Below, in pieces: positions 6,383-16,052 of a DNA stretch of 64,000 nucleotides; the first letter of the stretch is position 1, and every line of letters starts with the position of its first letter. The notes under the pieces are model-generated. The model was not told the origin of the DNA and searched no databases. It was given only the letters and a program-made list of their open reading frames with translations. Source of the DNA: Erysipelotrichaceae bacterium (lineage in GTDB: Bacteria; Bacillota_I; Bacilli_A; Erysipelotrichales; Erysipelotrichaceae); NCBI GenBank assembly GCA_017512285.1, contig JAFWGU010000023.1, positions 1 through 64,000 of the forward strand, read 5' to 3'. The position numbers and the translations under genes are program-made.

Positions 6383-8938
6383 ATGAGCAAACTGCTGCTA
6401 ATAGATGGAAATTCAATGTTGTTCAGAGCGTATTTTGCGACTGTATACGGCAGACCGATGTCTACAAGTGCCGGCATTCCGACGAATGCCGTTTTTGGAT
6501 TTGCGACAATGCTGCAGAAGGCGATAGAAGTGATAGAACCTGACAGTGTGATCATTGCCTTTGACCATGACAAGCATAACTTCAGGACGGAGATATACAA
6601 GGATTATAAAGGTACCAGACAGACGACACCTGATTCACTGGTTATACAGTTCCCAATCGTCAGAGAATACATTGATGCCATAGGCATGAAGCAGTATGAA
6701 CAGCACGGTATTGAGGCAGATGACATCATCGGCTCTCTTTCAAGAAAGTATGCAGATGAAGATGTCAATATCCTGACCAGTGATAAGGATATGCTCCAGC
6801 TGATAAATGACAATACCAAGGTCTGGCTCATGAAGAAGGGCATTACCGAAATGGAATGCATGGACGAACAGGCTTTGTATGAAAGATTCCAGTTAAAGCC
6901 ATTGCAGATCATAGATCTCAAGGGTTTAAGCGGTGATCCCAGTGATAACATTCCGGGTGTTACAAAAGTCGGAGACAAGACAGCCATCAAGCTTCTGAAC
7001 GAATACGGGACTGTTGAAGGGCTGTATGATCACATAGACGAGATAAAGGGTAAGCTTAAGGAAAACCTCGTAAATGACAGGGAAATGGCGTTCCTTTCAA
7101 AGCTATTGGCTACAATCAAGACAGATGCGGAAATTGATATTGATCTTGATGAGTGCGGATATGACTTTAACAGTGAGAAAGCCATGGAATTCTACAGCAA
7201 GTATGAGATGCGTTCATTTCTTAACGAAGCCAAGAGCATTACTCCGTCAGTAAAGAAAAAGGAAGAAATCAGGGAAGTAAGAGTAAGTTATTTCGGCAGT
7301 GGAATGCTTACTGACAGAACGGCCATATTTCTGAATGAGAATAATGGCATGGCCTTCAGCAACGATAAGGGCAACTACTACATTTCCTTTGAAGACGCAA
7401 TTAAAGATAAGACACTTAGGGAATTCATGGGAAATGAACAGACAAAGATATTATATGACGTAAAGAGTTGGTATCATCTTCTGGATAAGACAGAGCTCAG
7501 TCTGAAGGGAAAGATCATTGATCTTAAGATCGCTGCGTTCCTTTCCGACAGCAAGATCAAGAATCTTGACGATCTTCTGATAAAGTATCATGCAACGGTA
7601 ACCCGGAACAATAACAGTGAACAGCTTGATCTTTTTGGCAATGAAACAGTTGACACTCACTATCCATGTGAAGTTGCTTCAAAGTTCTCTGAGATCAGTG
7701 ACAAGGTCATGAAGCAGCTTGATGATTATGGCATGAATGAGCTGTACTGGAATCTGGAGCTGCCGCTGGCTGAAGTTCTTTTTGAAATGGAGAGAAAGGG
7801 TGTCTGTGTAAGAACGGAAGTTCTCGATGCAATTGCTGAAGAAACAACAGCCAAACTGGAAGTAATTGAAAAGAAGATCTATGAGCTTGCCGGAAGACAG
7901 TTCAACATAAACTCACCAAAGCAGCTGGCAGAGGTCATCTATGATGATCTTGCACTTATGCGCTCATCAAAGAGATCAACTGATGCTTCAGTATTAAAGA
8001 AACTTGAAAACAAGCATCCGATCATTCCGGAGATACTGGAATACCGCAAGTATGCCAAGCTTAACAGCACATACGCTATCGGATTGAAGAAATACGTGGA
8101 AGAAGATGGAAAGATCCATTCTGAGTTCAATCAGTGCATCGCTGAAACCGGAAGACTGTCATCATCAAATCCAAACCTGCAGAACATATCTGTTCGCAAT
8201 GAGGAAGCCATGATGATCAGAAAAGCCTTCATACCTGAAGAGGGATGTGTTTTCGTTGGTGCTGACTACTCACAGGTTGAACTGAGAATCCTGGCTCATA
8301 TGGCTGATGAGCAGGCTCTGATAGAAGCCTTCAAGAACGGCATGGACATTCATACTAAGACAGCAATGGACGTGTTCGGTGTTGAGGAAGAAGAGGTAAC
8401 TTCTCTGATGAGAAGACAGGCAAAGGCCATCAACTTCGGCATTGACTATGGCATGACTGATTTCGGTCTGGCCGAAAGACTGGACATTCCCGTCTGGCAG
8501 GCCAGAGAGTTCATAAACCAGTATTTTGAAAGGTATCCTAATGTACGCAGATTCATGGATAAGACCATTGAAGACTGCAAGACCAACGGATATGTAACAA
8601 CCTTGCTGAACAGAAGAAGAGAGATCCCTGAGATCAACAGCAGCAATCACTCTCTTAAGGAATTCGGTAAGAGGGCAGCCATGAATGCCCCAATTCAGGG
8701 AAGTGCTGCTGACCTGATCAAGATAGCCATGCTGAATGTCAGAAACAGGCTGAAGAAGGAAGGCCTGAAATCCGAAATGATTCTGCAGATCCACGATGAA
8801 CTGATACTTAACGTACCTGTTGAGGAAAAGGACCGTCTGATGGTTCTGGTAGAGGAAGAAATGGAAAACGCAATGGAGCTTAAGGTACCGCTGTTAGCTC
8901 AGACTGAATGCGGATCAACCTGGCTGGAGGTCAAATAA
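6383..8938 (+). CDS. polA: DNA polymerase I
   Basis: DNA polymerase I, 851 aa, for Okazaki-fragment processing and repair. The N-terminal 5'-3' nuclease (about residues 1-290) shows GIEADDIIGSLS, TSDKDMLQLI and GLSGDPSDNIPGV. The central 3'-5' exonuclease-like domain lacks the DxE proofreading motif and is presumably inactive, as in many Bacillota. The polymerase domain has motif A DYSQVELRILAH, the O-helix RRQAKAINFGIDYGMTDFG, and motif C QIHDELILNV. The start at 6383 is set by AAAGGAG at 6371-6377; the in-frame ATG at 6368 lies before it. It heads a seven-gene run, and its TAA shares its last base with the mutM ATG (TAATG). Confidence 0.98.
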   Translation: MSKLLLIDGNSMLFRAYFATVYGRPMSTSAGIPTNAVFGFATMLQKAIEVIEPDSVIIAFDHDKHNFRTEIYKDYKGTRQTTPDSLVIQFPIVREYIDAIGMKQYEQHGIEADDIIGSLSRKYADEDVNILTSDKDMLQLINDNTKVWLMKKGITEMECMDEQALYERFQLKPLQIIDLKGLSGDPSDNIPGVTKVGDKTAIKLLNEYGTVEGLYDHIDEIKGKLKENLVNDREMAFLSKLLATIKTDAEIDIDLDECGYDFNSEKAMEFYSKYEMRSFLNEAKSITPSVKKKEEIREVRVSYFGSGMLTDRTAIFLNENNGMAFSNDKGNYYISFEDAIKDKTLREFMGNEQTKILYDVKSWYHLLDKTELSLKGKIIDLKIAAFLSDSKIKNLDDLLIKYHATVTRNNNSEQLDLFGNETVDTHYPCEVASKFSEISDKVMKQLDDYGMNELYWNLELPLAEVLFEMERKGVCVRTEVLDAIAEETTAKLEVIEKKIYELAGRQFNINSPKQLAEVIYDDLALMRSSKRSTDASVLKKLENKHPIIPEILEYRKYAKLNSTYAIGLKKYVEEDGKIHSEFNQCIAETGRLSSSNPNLQNISVRNEEAMMIRKAFIPEEGCVFVGADYSQVELRILAHMADEQALIEAFKNGMDIHTKTAMDVFGVEEEEVTSLMRRQAKAINFGIDYGMTDFGLAERLDIPVWQAREFINQYFERYPNVRRFMDKTIEDCKTNGYVTTLLNRRREIPEINSSNHSLKEFGKRAAMNAPIQGSAADLIKIAMLNVRNRLKKEGLKSEMILQIHDELILNVPVEEKDRLMVLVEEEMENAMELKVPLLAQTECGSTWLEVK

Positions 8939-10341
8939 TGCCTGAACTGCCGGAAGTTGAAACCGTTGTCCGTACTCTTGAAAACAGAATAAACGGAAGA
9001 ATTATAAATGAAGTCATAGTAAGATGGCCTAAGATAATTGATAATATACCAGTGGACATATTCGAGAAGAAACTGAGAGGTCAGAAGTTCATCAGCTTCG
9101 GCCGCAGAGGAAAGTTCCTTCTCTTTGAACTCAGCAATTACATGCTTATTGCTCATCTTCGCATGGAAGGAAAGTTCTATGTATACGCTGAAGAAACTGA
9201 ACCTGACAAGCACAGCCATGTCATCTTCAGACTTGATAAGGGCGAACTTCACTTCAATGATGTAAGAAAGTTCGGACGACTGTATCTTTACGATAAGGGA
9301 AGCAGATACAGCTGTCTTGACAAGCTGGGAAAGGAACCGTGGGATGATACTCTGACTGCGGAATACCTCAAGGAGTATTGCCGAGGAAAGAGTACTGCCA
9401 TCAAGAGTCAGCTGCTCGACCAGAGCATGATTGCCGGCATTGGCAACATATATGCTAACGAGATCTGCTTTGATGTCCGAATTGATCCTGAACATCCGGC
9501 CTGTTACATTTCCCGTGACAAATGGGACGAGATAATCAGATCTACCCGTAAGATACTAGAAGAAGCCATCAGAGCAGGAGGTACGACGATCAGATCGTAT
9601 ACTTCATCACTTGGTGTTACCGGACTGTTCCAGCAGGAGCTTTACGTACAGAGCAGGGAAAAGGAAACTTGCAAAATATGTGGAGAGACGATCAGAAAGA
9701 AATTCGTCAATGGTCGGGGAACGTATTTCTGCCCAAAATGTCAGGTTGAAAAGCCCCTTAGAGTAGCTATAACCGGAAACATAGGAACCGGAAAATCAAC
9801 GGTTTCCGGTCTTTTCAGGGAGGAAGGATATCCGGTTATCAGTTGTGATGAGGTTAACAGAGAACTGTTGGAAAAGGAAACCACCAGAAAGCATCTCGCA
9901 GGCTTATTCGACTGTGATCTTTCACAGGTAAACAAGGCATATATCAGAGAAAGGATATATGCTGATGAGAAAATGAAGAAAAAGGTCGAAGAATATCTGC
10001 ATAGTTGTATCTGGAATGAAGTTGAACAGTTCTATCAGACTAATCCGACCGTGGAAATGATAGTTACGGAAGTACCTCTTCTCTTTGAAACGGACTGGTA
10101 CAGACACTTTGACTGCAATGTACTGGTCGTATCTGACAAAAAGGAAATTGTTCAAAGACTGAAGAATGACAGACACATGAGTGAAGAGGAAATTGAGAAA
10201 ATATTGCAGAATCAGATGCCTGATGATGCCAAAATCTCAATGGCCGATGCTATAATAAAAAATGAAGGATCCATTGAGATTCTTCAGAAGAATGTTAAAA
10301 GAAAAATCACGGAAATAATCAGAACGTTACCACAGGAGTAA
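8938..10341 (+). CDS. mutM-coaE: Fused formamidopyrimidine-DNA glycosylase / dephospho-CoA kinase
   Basis: One 467-aa frame joins two enzymes that are normally separate. Residues 1-272 are MutM (Fpg). The catalytic proline follows the initiator in MPELPEVETV, the helix-two-turn-helix region contains QSMIAGIGNIYANEI, and a complete zinc finger is seen (CKIC...CPKC); it removes 8-oxoguanine. Residues 273-467 are CoaE, with P-loop ITGNIGTGKST and VTEVPLLFETDW, catalysing the last step of CoA synthesis. Only about four residues lie between the zinc finger and the first CoaE strand, with no stop and no internal ribosome site. The two genes are adjacent in many Bacillota, so a simple loss of the stop codon is likely. 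The start follows the MutM family rule that Pro is residue 2. Confidence 0.93.
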   Translation: MPELPEVETVVRTLENRINGRIINEVIVRWPKIIDNIPVDIFEKKLRGQKFISFGRRGKFLLFELSNYMLIAHLRMEGKFYVYAEETEPDKHSHVIFRLDKGELHFNDVRKFGRLYLYDKGSRYSCLDKLGKEPWDDTLTAEYLKEYCRGKSTAIKSQLLDQSMIAGIGNIYANEICFDVRIDPEHPACYISRDKWDEIIRSTRKILEEAIRAGGTTIRSYTSSLGVTGLFQQELYVQSREKETCKICGETIRKKFVNGRGTYFCPKCQVEKPLRVAITGNIGTGKSTVSGLFREEGYPVISCDEVNRELLEKETTRKHLAGLFDCDLSQVNKAYIRERIYADEKMKKKVEEYLHSCIWNEVEQFYQTNPTVEMIVTEVPLLFETDWYRHFDCNVLVVSDKKEIVQRLKNDRHMSEEEIEKILQNQMPDDAKISMADAIIKNEGSIEILQKNVKRKITEIIRTLPQE

Positions 10342-10344
10342 CAG

Positions 10345-11499
10345 ATGGAAATAAAGGGATCTAACCTATACAGGGTGACACAGTTATTAAGTCTTAATAA
10401 CGAGAATCTACTGGCTCTCGCTGTTTTGTATGTGCCATTCATCGGTACTAAAGGTCTTTCTTTATATCACATGCTGGCCAGTGAAGCTAACAGAAGAAGC
10501 TATGAAATGACATTGGACAGAATCTGTATACTGCTGGACATGAACATCAACGAACTTGCTGAGAGCATAAAGCTGCTTGAACAGTTTAAACTGCTGAAGA
10601 CTTTCTATAACAGGCAGGACACATCGTTCAGATTTGAACTTCAGCCGCCGTTAAGCGTAAACAAGTTCCTTTCTCATGAAGTATTCTCGCGGCTGTATGC
10701 CAAGAAAGTCGGTAACAAACAGTACGAGATAACTAAAACGCTGCATCTGACTGAAAAGCTGGAAGATGAGAATGACCTTGAGGTAACAAGTCAGTTTGAC
10801 ATTTCTCTCTTCAACAGCAAATGGGACATAAGCGATGAACTGAACTTCAGCAAGGTAAGCCGCAATGACTATCAGGACATCAGACCTGAATTTGACATCA
10901 ACGCTTTCTTAAGAGGATTCAGCATGCTGCAGATGCCTCCGGAATTCAGAACAAGAGCGAATCTTGAGCTGATAGCACAGATGGCTACCGTTTACAGCAT
11001 TGACATACCGACAATGAGGGTTATTGTCACTGACTGCATAGACATCGATGAGGGAACATTTGACATTGAGAAGATGCGTAACAAGTGCATATCTACAAAG
11101 AATGTAAGTACTGTAATGGGAACAAATGATTACGATGTTCCGCCTGTGCAGTTCCTGTATGATCTGCAGGGAGGCATTCCGGTAAACGCGGCTGACAAGA
11201 AGATACTTGAATACATGCAGCTGGAGCTGAAACTTAATCGCGAGGTCATCAACTGTCTTGTGGAAAAAGTATTCTCAACGAACAAATCACTGAACAGAAA
11301 TTATATAGAGAAGATAGCTACGAGCTGGGCTCTTAAAGGCATTGATACGCTGGAAAAGGCCAAGGATGCCCTGGAGATACAGCCGTCAAGAAAATACAAT
11401 AAGGTTCCTGATTTCAAGAGCAGGGATTATGAAAGCGAAAACAGTGAACAGAGCTATGATGAGATCATGGGAAGGCTGTTCAGGAAGGAGGATAAGTAA
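10345..11499 (+). CDS. dnaB: Replication initiation and membrane attachment protein DnaB
   Basis: DnaB of the Bacillota type (not the E. coli helicase), 384 aa, which helps load the replicative helicase at oriC together with DnaD and DnaI. The family opening (NLYRVTQLLSLNNENLLALAVLYVPFIG) is recognisable in two parts, and the DnaB/DnaD C-terminal domain (DDBH2-like) covers about residues 270-350, with YIEKIATSWALKGIDT. The ATG is three bases after the coaE stop, with CAGGAG inside the coaE tail. Its stop overlaps the dnaI ATG by one base. The gene order dnaB-dnaI supports the call. Confidence 0.9.
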   Translation: MEIKGSNLYRVTQLLSLNNENLLALAVLYVPFIGTKGLSLYHMLASEANRRSYEMTLDRICILLDMNINELAESIKLLEQFKLLKTFYNRQDTSFRFELQPPLSVNKFLSHEVFSRLYAKKVGNKQYEITKTLHLTEKLEDENDLEVTSQFDISLFNSKWDISDELNFSKVSRNDYQDIRPEFDINAFLRGFSMLQMPPEFRTRANLELIAQMATVYSIDIPTMRVIVTDCIDIDEGTFDIEKMRNKCISTKNVSTVMGTNDYDVPPVQFLYDLQGGIPVNAADKKILEYMQLELKLNREVINCLVEKVFSTNKSLNRNYIEKIATSWALKGIDTLEKAKDALEIQPSRKYNKVPDFKSRDYESENSEQSYDEIMGRLFRKEDK

Positions 11500-12416
11500 T
11501 GAGGGACATAAAACTGAATTTACCTCCTGGAGTTAATCCTGATGAAGGAAAGCTCATAGAAGACCTGCTTGCTGATGATAGGATAAGGGAACTCCTTAAG
11601 AAGTATGATGCTTCTGAAGCAGCCGTCAGAAATTATCCATGGATTTTCAATGAATGGCTCAAGTCGATGAATAACAATGAAGACAGCTACGGTTCCATCG
11701 GATCAGGAATGTACTATAAGGACATTGAAATAGTAGATGACTATCCAAACATTGTCATCAGGAAAAGCAGAATTCAGAGATTGAACGACATATCGCTGTC
11801 CCACAGAAAGAATTATCTGATGTGCGATCTTAGTGACAAGGCGCTGTCATATGACATCGACAAGATCGATCTTTCAGGTGAATCAGAAAATTATAAAACC
11901 GTTTACCAGGTCGTAAAGGCATGGCTTCAGGGATTACCGGACAAGGGCATATACTTCTATGGAGGCCTGGGCGTTGGAAAGTCATACCTGGCTGCTTGCA
12001 TGATGAATTATCTGGCTAAGAAGGGGCATAAGGTTGCGTTTGTAAACGTACCCAAGTTCTTTGCGGAAGCCAGAAACAGAGTAGGCTCAAAGGATGAATA
12101 CAACCGCCGTGAAGACTTCATTGAAGAGTCACTGTCAAAGCTGAAGAGAGCACAGTTTCTGGTACTTGATGACATTGGAGCAGAAAATGTGACCAACTGG
12201 GTCAGAGATGACATTCTGCTGCCACTGCTTGACTACAGAATGGAAAACAACAAGTCTACGATCTTTACCAGCAACAGTGATTTCAGAGACCTGAGGGAAC
12301 GGCTGATGTACAATCAGTACGGTAACAAAGACGAAAGAAAAGCTGACAGAATCATGGAAAGGATCAGGACTCTGTCAACAGAAGTAAGAGTAGACGGAAC
12401 AAGCCGTCGCAAATAG
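11499..12416 (+). CDS. dnaI: Primosomal helicase loader DnaI
   Basis: AAA+ ATPase that loads the replicative helicase, 305 aa. Walker A is GGLGVGKS, Walker B FLVLDDIGAE, and sensor I FTSNSDF. The first 130 residues carry the DnaI N-terminal helicase-binding region (YPWIFNEWLKS). The Cys/His zinc cluster of that domain in B. subtilis DnaI is not there: the expected stretch (around MYYKDIEIVDDYPNIVIRKS) has no cysteine. Translation is coupled to dnaB (TAATG overlap; AAGGAGG upstream). Confidence 0.92.
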   Translation: MRDIKLNLPPGVNPDEGKLIEDLLADDRIRELLKKYDASEAAVRNYPWIFNEWLKSMNNNEDSYGSIGSGMYYKDIEIVDDYPNIVIRKSRIQRLNDISLSHRKNYLMCDLSDKALSYDIDKIDLSGESENYKTVYQVVKAWLQGLPDKGIYFYGGLGVGKSYLAACMMNYLAKKGHKVAFVNVPKFFAEARNRVGSKDEYNRREDFIEESLSKLKRAQFLVLDDIGAENVTNWVRDDILLPLLDYRMENNKSTIFTSNSDFRDLRERLMYNQYGNKDERKADRIMERIRTLSTEVRVDGTSRRK

Positions 12417-12428
12417 GAGGTTATTTGC

Positions 12429-13391
12429 ATGAAGAGAACTATTGGAATACTTACCAGCGGTGGCGATGCACCGGGAATGAACGCAGCCATCAGGGCTGTA
12501 GCCCGTGCAGGACTTGCCAGAGGATTTGATGTTTACGGTATTTATGATGGTTACAAGGGTCTTGTTGAAGGCAATTACTACAAGATGAACAAGAGCAGTG
12601 TCTCTGACATTCTGTTCAGGGGCGGTACCATTCTTGGAACGGCCAGACTTCCTGAATTTGTTGAAGATGCAGTACAGATGAAAGCCATTGAGCAGATGGA
12701 AAAGGTTGGCATGGATTCACTGGTCGTCATTGGCGGTGATGGCACATACCGCGGTGCATATGACCTCAGCAAGAAGGGTATCAGCTGCATCGGCATTCCG
12801 GCAACCATCGACAATGACTGCCCTGGTACTGATTATACGATTGGCTTCAACACCGCATTGAATACGATAGTAGAAGCAGTGGATAAGTTAAGAGATACAA
12901 GTGCTTCTCATCATCGCTGTTCCGTTGTTCAGGTAATGGGCAATCACTGCGGTGATCTGGCATTATACAGTTCAATCTGCTGCGGTGCTGAAATTGTCAT
13001 TACACCGGAAGTTGGCTTCAATGAATATGAAGTCATTGAGAATCTGAAGGAATTTGACAGGCAGAAGAAACACAATCATTCAATAGTAATTGTTACTGAA
13101 AAACTGACAAATGTTGAGGCTCTGGCCAAGAAGATATCTGCTGAAACAAGTTTCTCCGGACGGGCAACCGTATTAGGACACATCCAGAGAGGCGGATCAC
13201 CAGTTCCGTTTGACCGCTTGCTGGCTTCAAGAATAGGCGACTATGCCGTAGAAATTCTGGCTAACGGTGCTTCAAACCGCTGCGTTGGCATCAGAAGTGA
13301 TTCAATGATCTCCACTCCGATAGCACAGGCACTTGTGCAGCCTAAGGAATTTGAACAGAATCTGTATGACATGTTGGAAAGATTAGCTTAG
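12429..13391 (+). CDS. pfkA: ATP-dependent 6-phosphofructokinase
   Basis: PfkA, 320 aa, converts fructose 6-phosphate to fructose 1,6-bisphosphate, the committed step of glycolysis. ATP site motifs are TSGGDAPGMNA and IGGDGTYRGA. The catalytic region PATIDNDCPGTDYTIG has the acid/base Asp, and the C-terminal part carries QRGGSPVPFDR. The length fits the bacterial allosteric tetramer. AGGAGG lies nine bases upstream, and only 12 bases separate it from dnaI, so it should share the polA-dnaI transcript. Confidence 0.98.
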   Translation: MKRTIGILTSGGDAPGMNAAIRAVARAGLARGFDVYGIYDGYKGLVEGNYYKMNKSSVSDILFRGGTILGTARLPEFVEDAVQMKAIEQMEKVGMDSLVVIGGDGTYRGAYDLSKKGISCIGIPATIDNDCPGTDYTIGFNTALNTIVEAVDKLRDTSASHHRCSVVQVMGNHCGDLALYSSICCGAEIVITPEVGFNEYEVIENLKEFDRQKKHNHSIVIVTEKLTNVEALAKKISAETSFSGRATVLGHIQRGGSPVPFDRLLASRIGDYAVEILANGASNRCVGIRSDSMISTPIAQALVQPKEFEQNLYDMLERLA

Positions 13392-13404
13392 AAAGTGTGT
13401 AGAT

Positions 13405-14823
13405 ATGCGTAGAACTAAAATAGTATGTACGATTGGTCCGGCAAGTGAAAGCGAAGAAATGCTTGAGAAGCTTTATCATGCCGGAATGAACATGGCCCGT
13501 CTGAACTTCTCTCATGGCACTCATGAGGAAGCTCTTAAGAAGATCAAAAGGATCCATAAGATCAACAAGAAGAACGGCTGGCACATTGGTGTCATGCTGG
13601 ATACCAAGGGACCTGAGATCAGAGTAGGAAAGATGGAGAATGACCGTGTCGATTTTGAAAAGGGCGACATCGTAAAGCTCGTAAATGAAGATGTTGTCGG
13701 CAATAAGGAACGTTTCCAGGTAATGTGTCCGGAACTGTTCAATGACGTTAAGGCTGGCAACAAGATACTTATCAATGATGGAAAACTCACTTTGACAATA
13801 AGAGATGTTGAACCGGGCGTGATTACATGTGAGGTATTCAATCCGGGTCCCGTGCAAACCAGAAAAGGTGTTAATGTACCGGGTGTCGTATTAAGCATGC
13901 CTTTCATTTCCAAAAAAGATGATGAAGACATCAGATTCGGCGCCAAAAACGGAGTTGACTTCATAGCCGCAAGCTTTGTCAGAAGAGCCAGTGACGTAAA
14001 GGCCATCAGAAGGATCCTGCATGAGGAAGGTCATGATGAGATCGAAATCATTGCCAAGATCGAAAACCAAGAAGGTTACGACAATCTGAATGCCATTCTG
14101 TCAGTAGCTGATGGTGTCATGGTTGCCAGAGGCGACCTGGGTGTCGAAGTATCACTCAACCTTGTACCTCTTTACCAGAAGCACATAATTGCGACAGCCA
14201 ATAAGATGGGCAAACCGGTCATCACGGCAACACACATGCTGGAAAGCATGGTTAATAACCCAAGGCCGACCAGAGCTGAAGCCAGTGACGTTGCCAATGC
14301 CGTATTTGACGGTACTGACTGCATAATGTTATCTGCTGAAAGTGCCAGCGGCAATTATCCTGTTGAAGCCGTAAAGACAATGGCAAGCATAGCTGAGGAA
14401 TGTGAAAGACAGTTCCCGTATGATACATATCTGGCTGGAGCAATAACAAACTCCAACCGTACAATGAATGATGCCATTGGCATCTCAGTTGCTGAATCAT
14501 GTCTGTCAATGCAGAACGTAAGTGCCGTAATGGCCTTTACGGAAACAGGTGGAACACCAAAGCGTCTTTCCAAGTATAAGCCGTATGCTCCGATTATCGC
14601 AGCTACGAACTCCCTGGAAACATGCCGCAGAATGTCTCTGTATGCCGACGTATATCCGGTATATGCACCTGATATCACTGACAAGGATCTATATGACCAG
14701 ACAGCTCAGAAAATCGCCAAGGACATGAAACTTCCGATTGGATCAACATACATTCTCTGTGCAGGTTATCATGTTGGACATGGCAATACGAATACAATGC
14801 GATTCTGCGAGGTAGGACTGTGA
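13405..14823 (+). CDS. pyk: Pyruvate kinase
   Basis: Pyruvate kinase, 472 aa, forming pyruvate and ATP from PEP and ADP. Visible motifs are RTKIVCTIGPAS, ARLNFSHG, LDTKGPEIR, IIAKIENQEG (catalytic Lys and Mg-binding Glu region), MVARGDLGVEV and TRAEASDVANAVFDGTD. It ends with the normal C-terminal allosteric domain and lacks the extra PEP-utiliser domain found in Bacillus-type enzymes. It lies 13 bases after pfkA. Its TGA overlaps the GTG start of the next gene. Confidence 0.98.
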   Translation: MRRTKIVCTIGPASESEEMLEKLYHAGMNMARLNFSHGTHEEALKKIKRIHKINKKNGWHIGVMLDTKGPEIRVGKMENDRVDFEKGDIVKLVNEDVVGNKERFQVMCPELFNDVKAGNKILINDGKLTLTIRDVEPGVITCEVFNPGPVQTRKGVNVPGVVLSMPFISKKDDEDIRFGAKNGVDFIAASFVRRASDVKAIRRILHEEGHDEIEIIAKIENQEGYDNLNAILSVADGVMVARGDLGVEVSLNLVPLYQKHIIATANKMGKPVITATHMLESMVNNPRPTRAEASDVANAVFDGTDCIMLSAESASGNYPVEAVKTMASIAEECERQFPYDTYLAGAITNSNRTMNDAIGISVAESCLSMQNVSAVMAFTETGGTPKRLSKYKPYAPIIAATNSLETCRRMSLYADVYPVYAPDITDKDLYDQTAQKIAKDMKLPIGSTYILCAGYHVGHGNTNTMRFCEVGL

Positions 14824-16052
14824 ACGAAAACATACTGAGAAAATATGCTTCTCTTGCCGTAAGAAAGGGAGCAAATGTTCAGAAGGGGCAATTGCTGGTG
14901 ATAAATGCTTCAGTATTTGATGCAAGATTCGTTGAATACTGCGTTGAGGAAGCCTACAAGGCCGGTGCCGGAGCAGTTTCCGTTCAGTGGAGTGATGAAA
15001 ATGTTTCGCACATGCATTATCAGTACATGACTGTGGAAGAATTGTCCAACGTACCTGATTACAATGTAGAAAGAATCAAGTATGAACATGGCAGAAAGGC
15101 CTGTTATCTGAACATATCATCTTCAACCCCCGGTCTGATGAGTGACATCGATCCTCAGAAGATGCAGGCAAGCCGAATTGCCGGCATGAAGAAGATGGCA
15201 CCTTACATGTCATATACGATGAACAATGAGGGACAGTGGTGTGTCATAGCGTTGCCTAATCCGAAATGGGCCATGAAGGTATTCCCGGATAAGAATGAAG
15301 AGGATGCCGTAAAGGCTCTGTGGGACGCTATTCTCTTAAGTGTAAGAGTAAGAGAAGACAATGATCCTGTTGAGGAATGGGAAAGACATGATGCTGAACT
15401 GATGAAACACTGCGACATTCTGAATGAACATCAGTTCAGGGCTGTTCATTTCAGGAATGAAAAGGGAACGGATCTGACCGTCAATCTTGTAAAGGATCAC
15501 ATCTGGGTAGGCGGCGGATGTACGACTCCGGAAGGCGTATTCTTCAATCCGAACATGCCTACGGAAGAATGCTTCTGCATGCCGGACAGAAACAATGTAA
15601 ACGGCAAAGTATATGCCAGCAAGCCATTAAGTTACAGTGGCAGAGTCATTGAGGACTTCTGGTTTGAATTCAAGGATGGGATCGTAGTTGATTACGGTGC
15701 AACCAAGCATAAAGATGCACTTGATGAACTTCTGAATACTGATGAAGGATCCCGTCATCTCGGTGAAGTAGCCCTTATCTCCTACGACTCTCCGATTTCA
15801 AATCTGAACATCCTGTTCTACAATACACTGTTTGATGAGAATGCTTCATGCCATCTCGCACTTGGCAGATGTTACCCGGAAAACGTAAAGGGCGGAATAG
15901 AGATGAACGAAGAAGAACTGAAGAAGGTCGGTGGCAATTCATCAATGAACCACGTAGACTTCATGTTCGGAACTTCTGACATGACCGTTACTGGAATCAA
16001 GGAAGACGGTAGTGAAGTTGAAGTATTCCACAACGGCAATTTCTGCATATAA
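14820..16052 (+). CDS. M29-family (thermophilic-type) aminopeptidase
   Basis: Cytosolic metallo-aminopeptidase of family M29 (AmpS/PepS/aminopeptidase T type), 410 aa, the usual length. Family landmarks are seen: TPEGVFFNPNMPTEE in the middle, GSRHLGEVALI, HLALGRCYP and NHVDFMFGTSDM, which together give the Glu/His/Asp ligands of the two-metal site. The start is a GTG overlapping the pyk stop, with GAGGTAGGA just upstream, so translation is coupled. It closes the polA-to-pyk gene run; a strong terminator follows. Confidence 0.92.
   Translation: MNENILRKYASLAVRKGANVQKGQLLVINASVFDARFVEYCVEEAYKAGAGAVSVQWSDENVSHMHYQYMTVEELSNVPDYNVERIKYEHGRKACYLNISSSTPGLMSDIDPQKMQASRIAGMKKMAPYMSYTMNNEGQWCVIALPNPKWAMKVFPDKNEEDAVKALWDAILLSVRVREDNDPVEEWERHDAELMKHCDILNEHQFRAVHFRNEKGTDLTVNLVKDHIWVGGGCTTPEGVFFNPNMPTEECFCMPDRNNVNGKVYASKPLSYSGRVIEDFWFEFKDGIVVDYGATKHKDALDELLNTDEGSRHLGEVALISYDSPISNLNILFYNTLFDENASCHLALGRCYPENVKGGIEMNEEELKKVGGNSSMNHVDFMFGTSDMTVTGIKEDGSEVEVFHNGNFCI

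Noticed and set aside
8270-9495. Two minus-strand open frames opposite polA and mutM
   Set aside because: They show no recognisable domain and no ribosome site, and lie opposite conserved enzymes.
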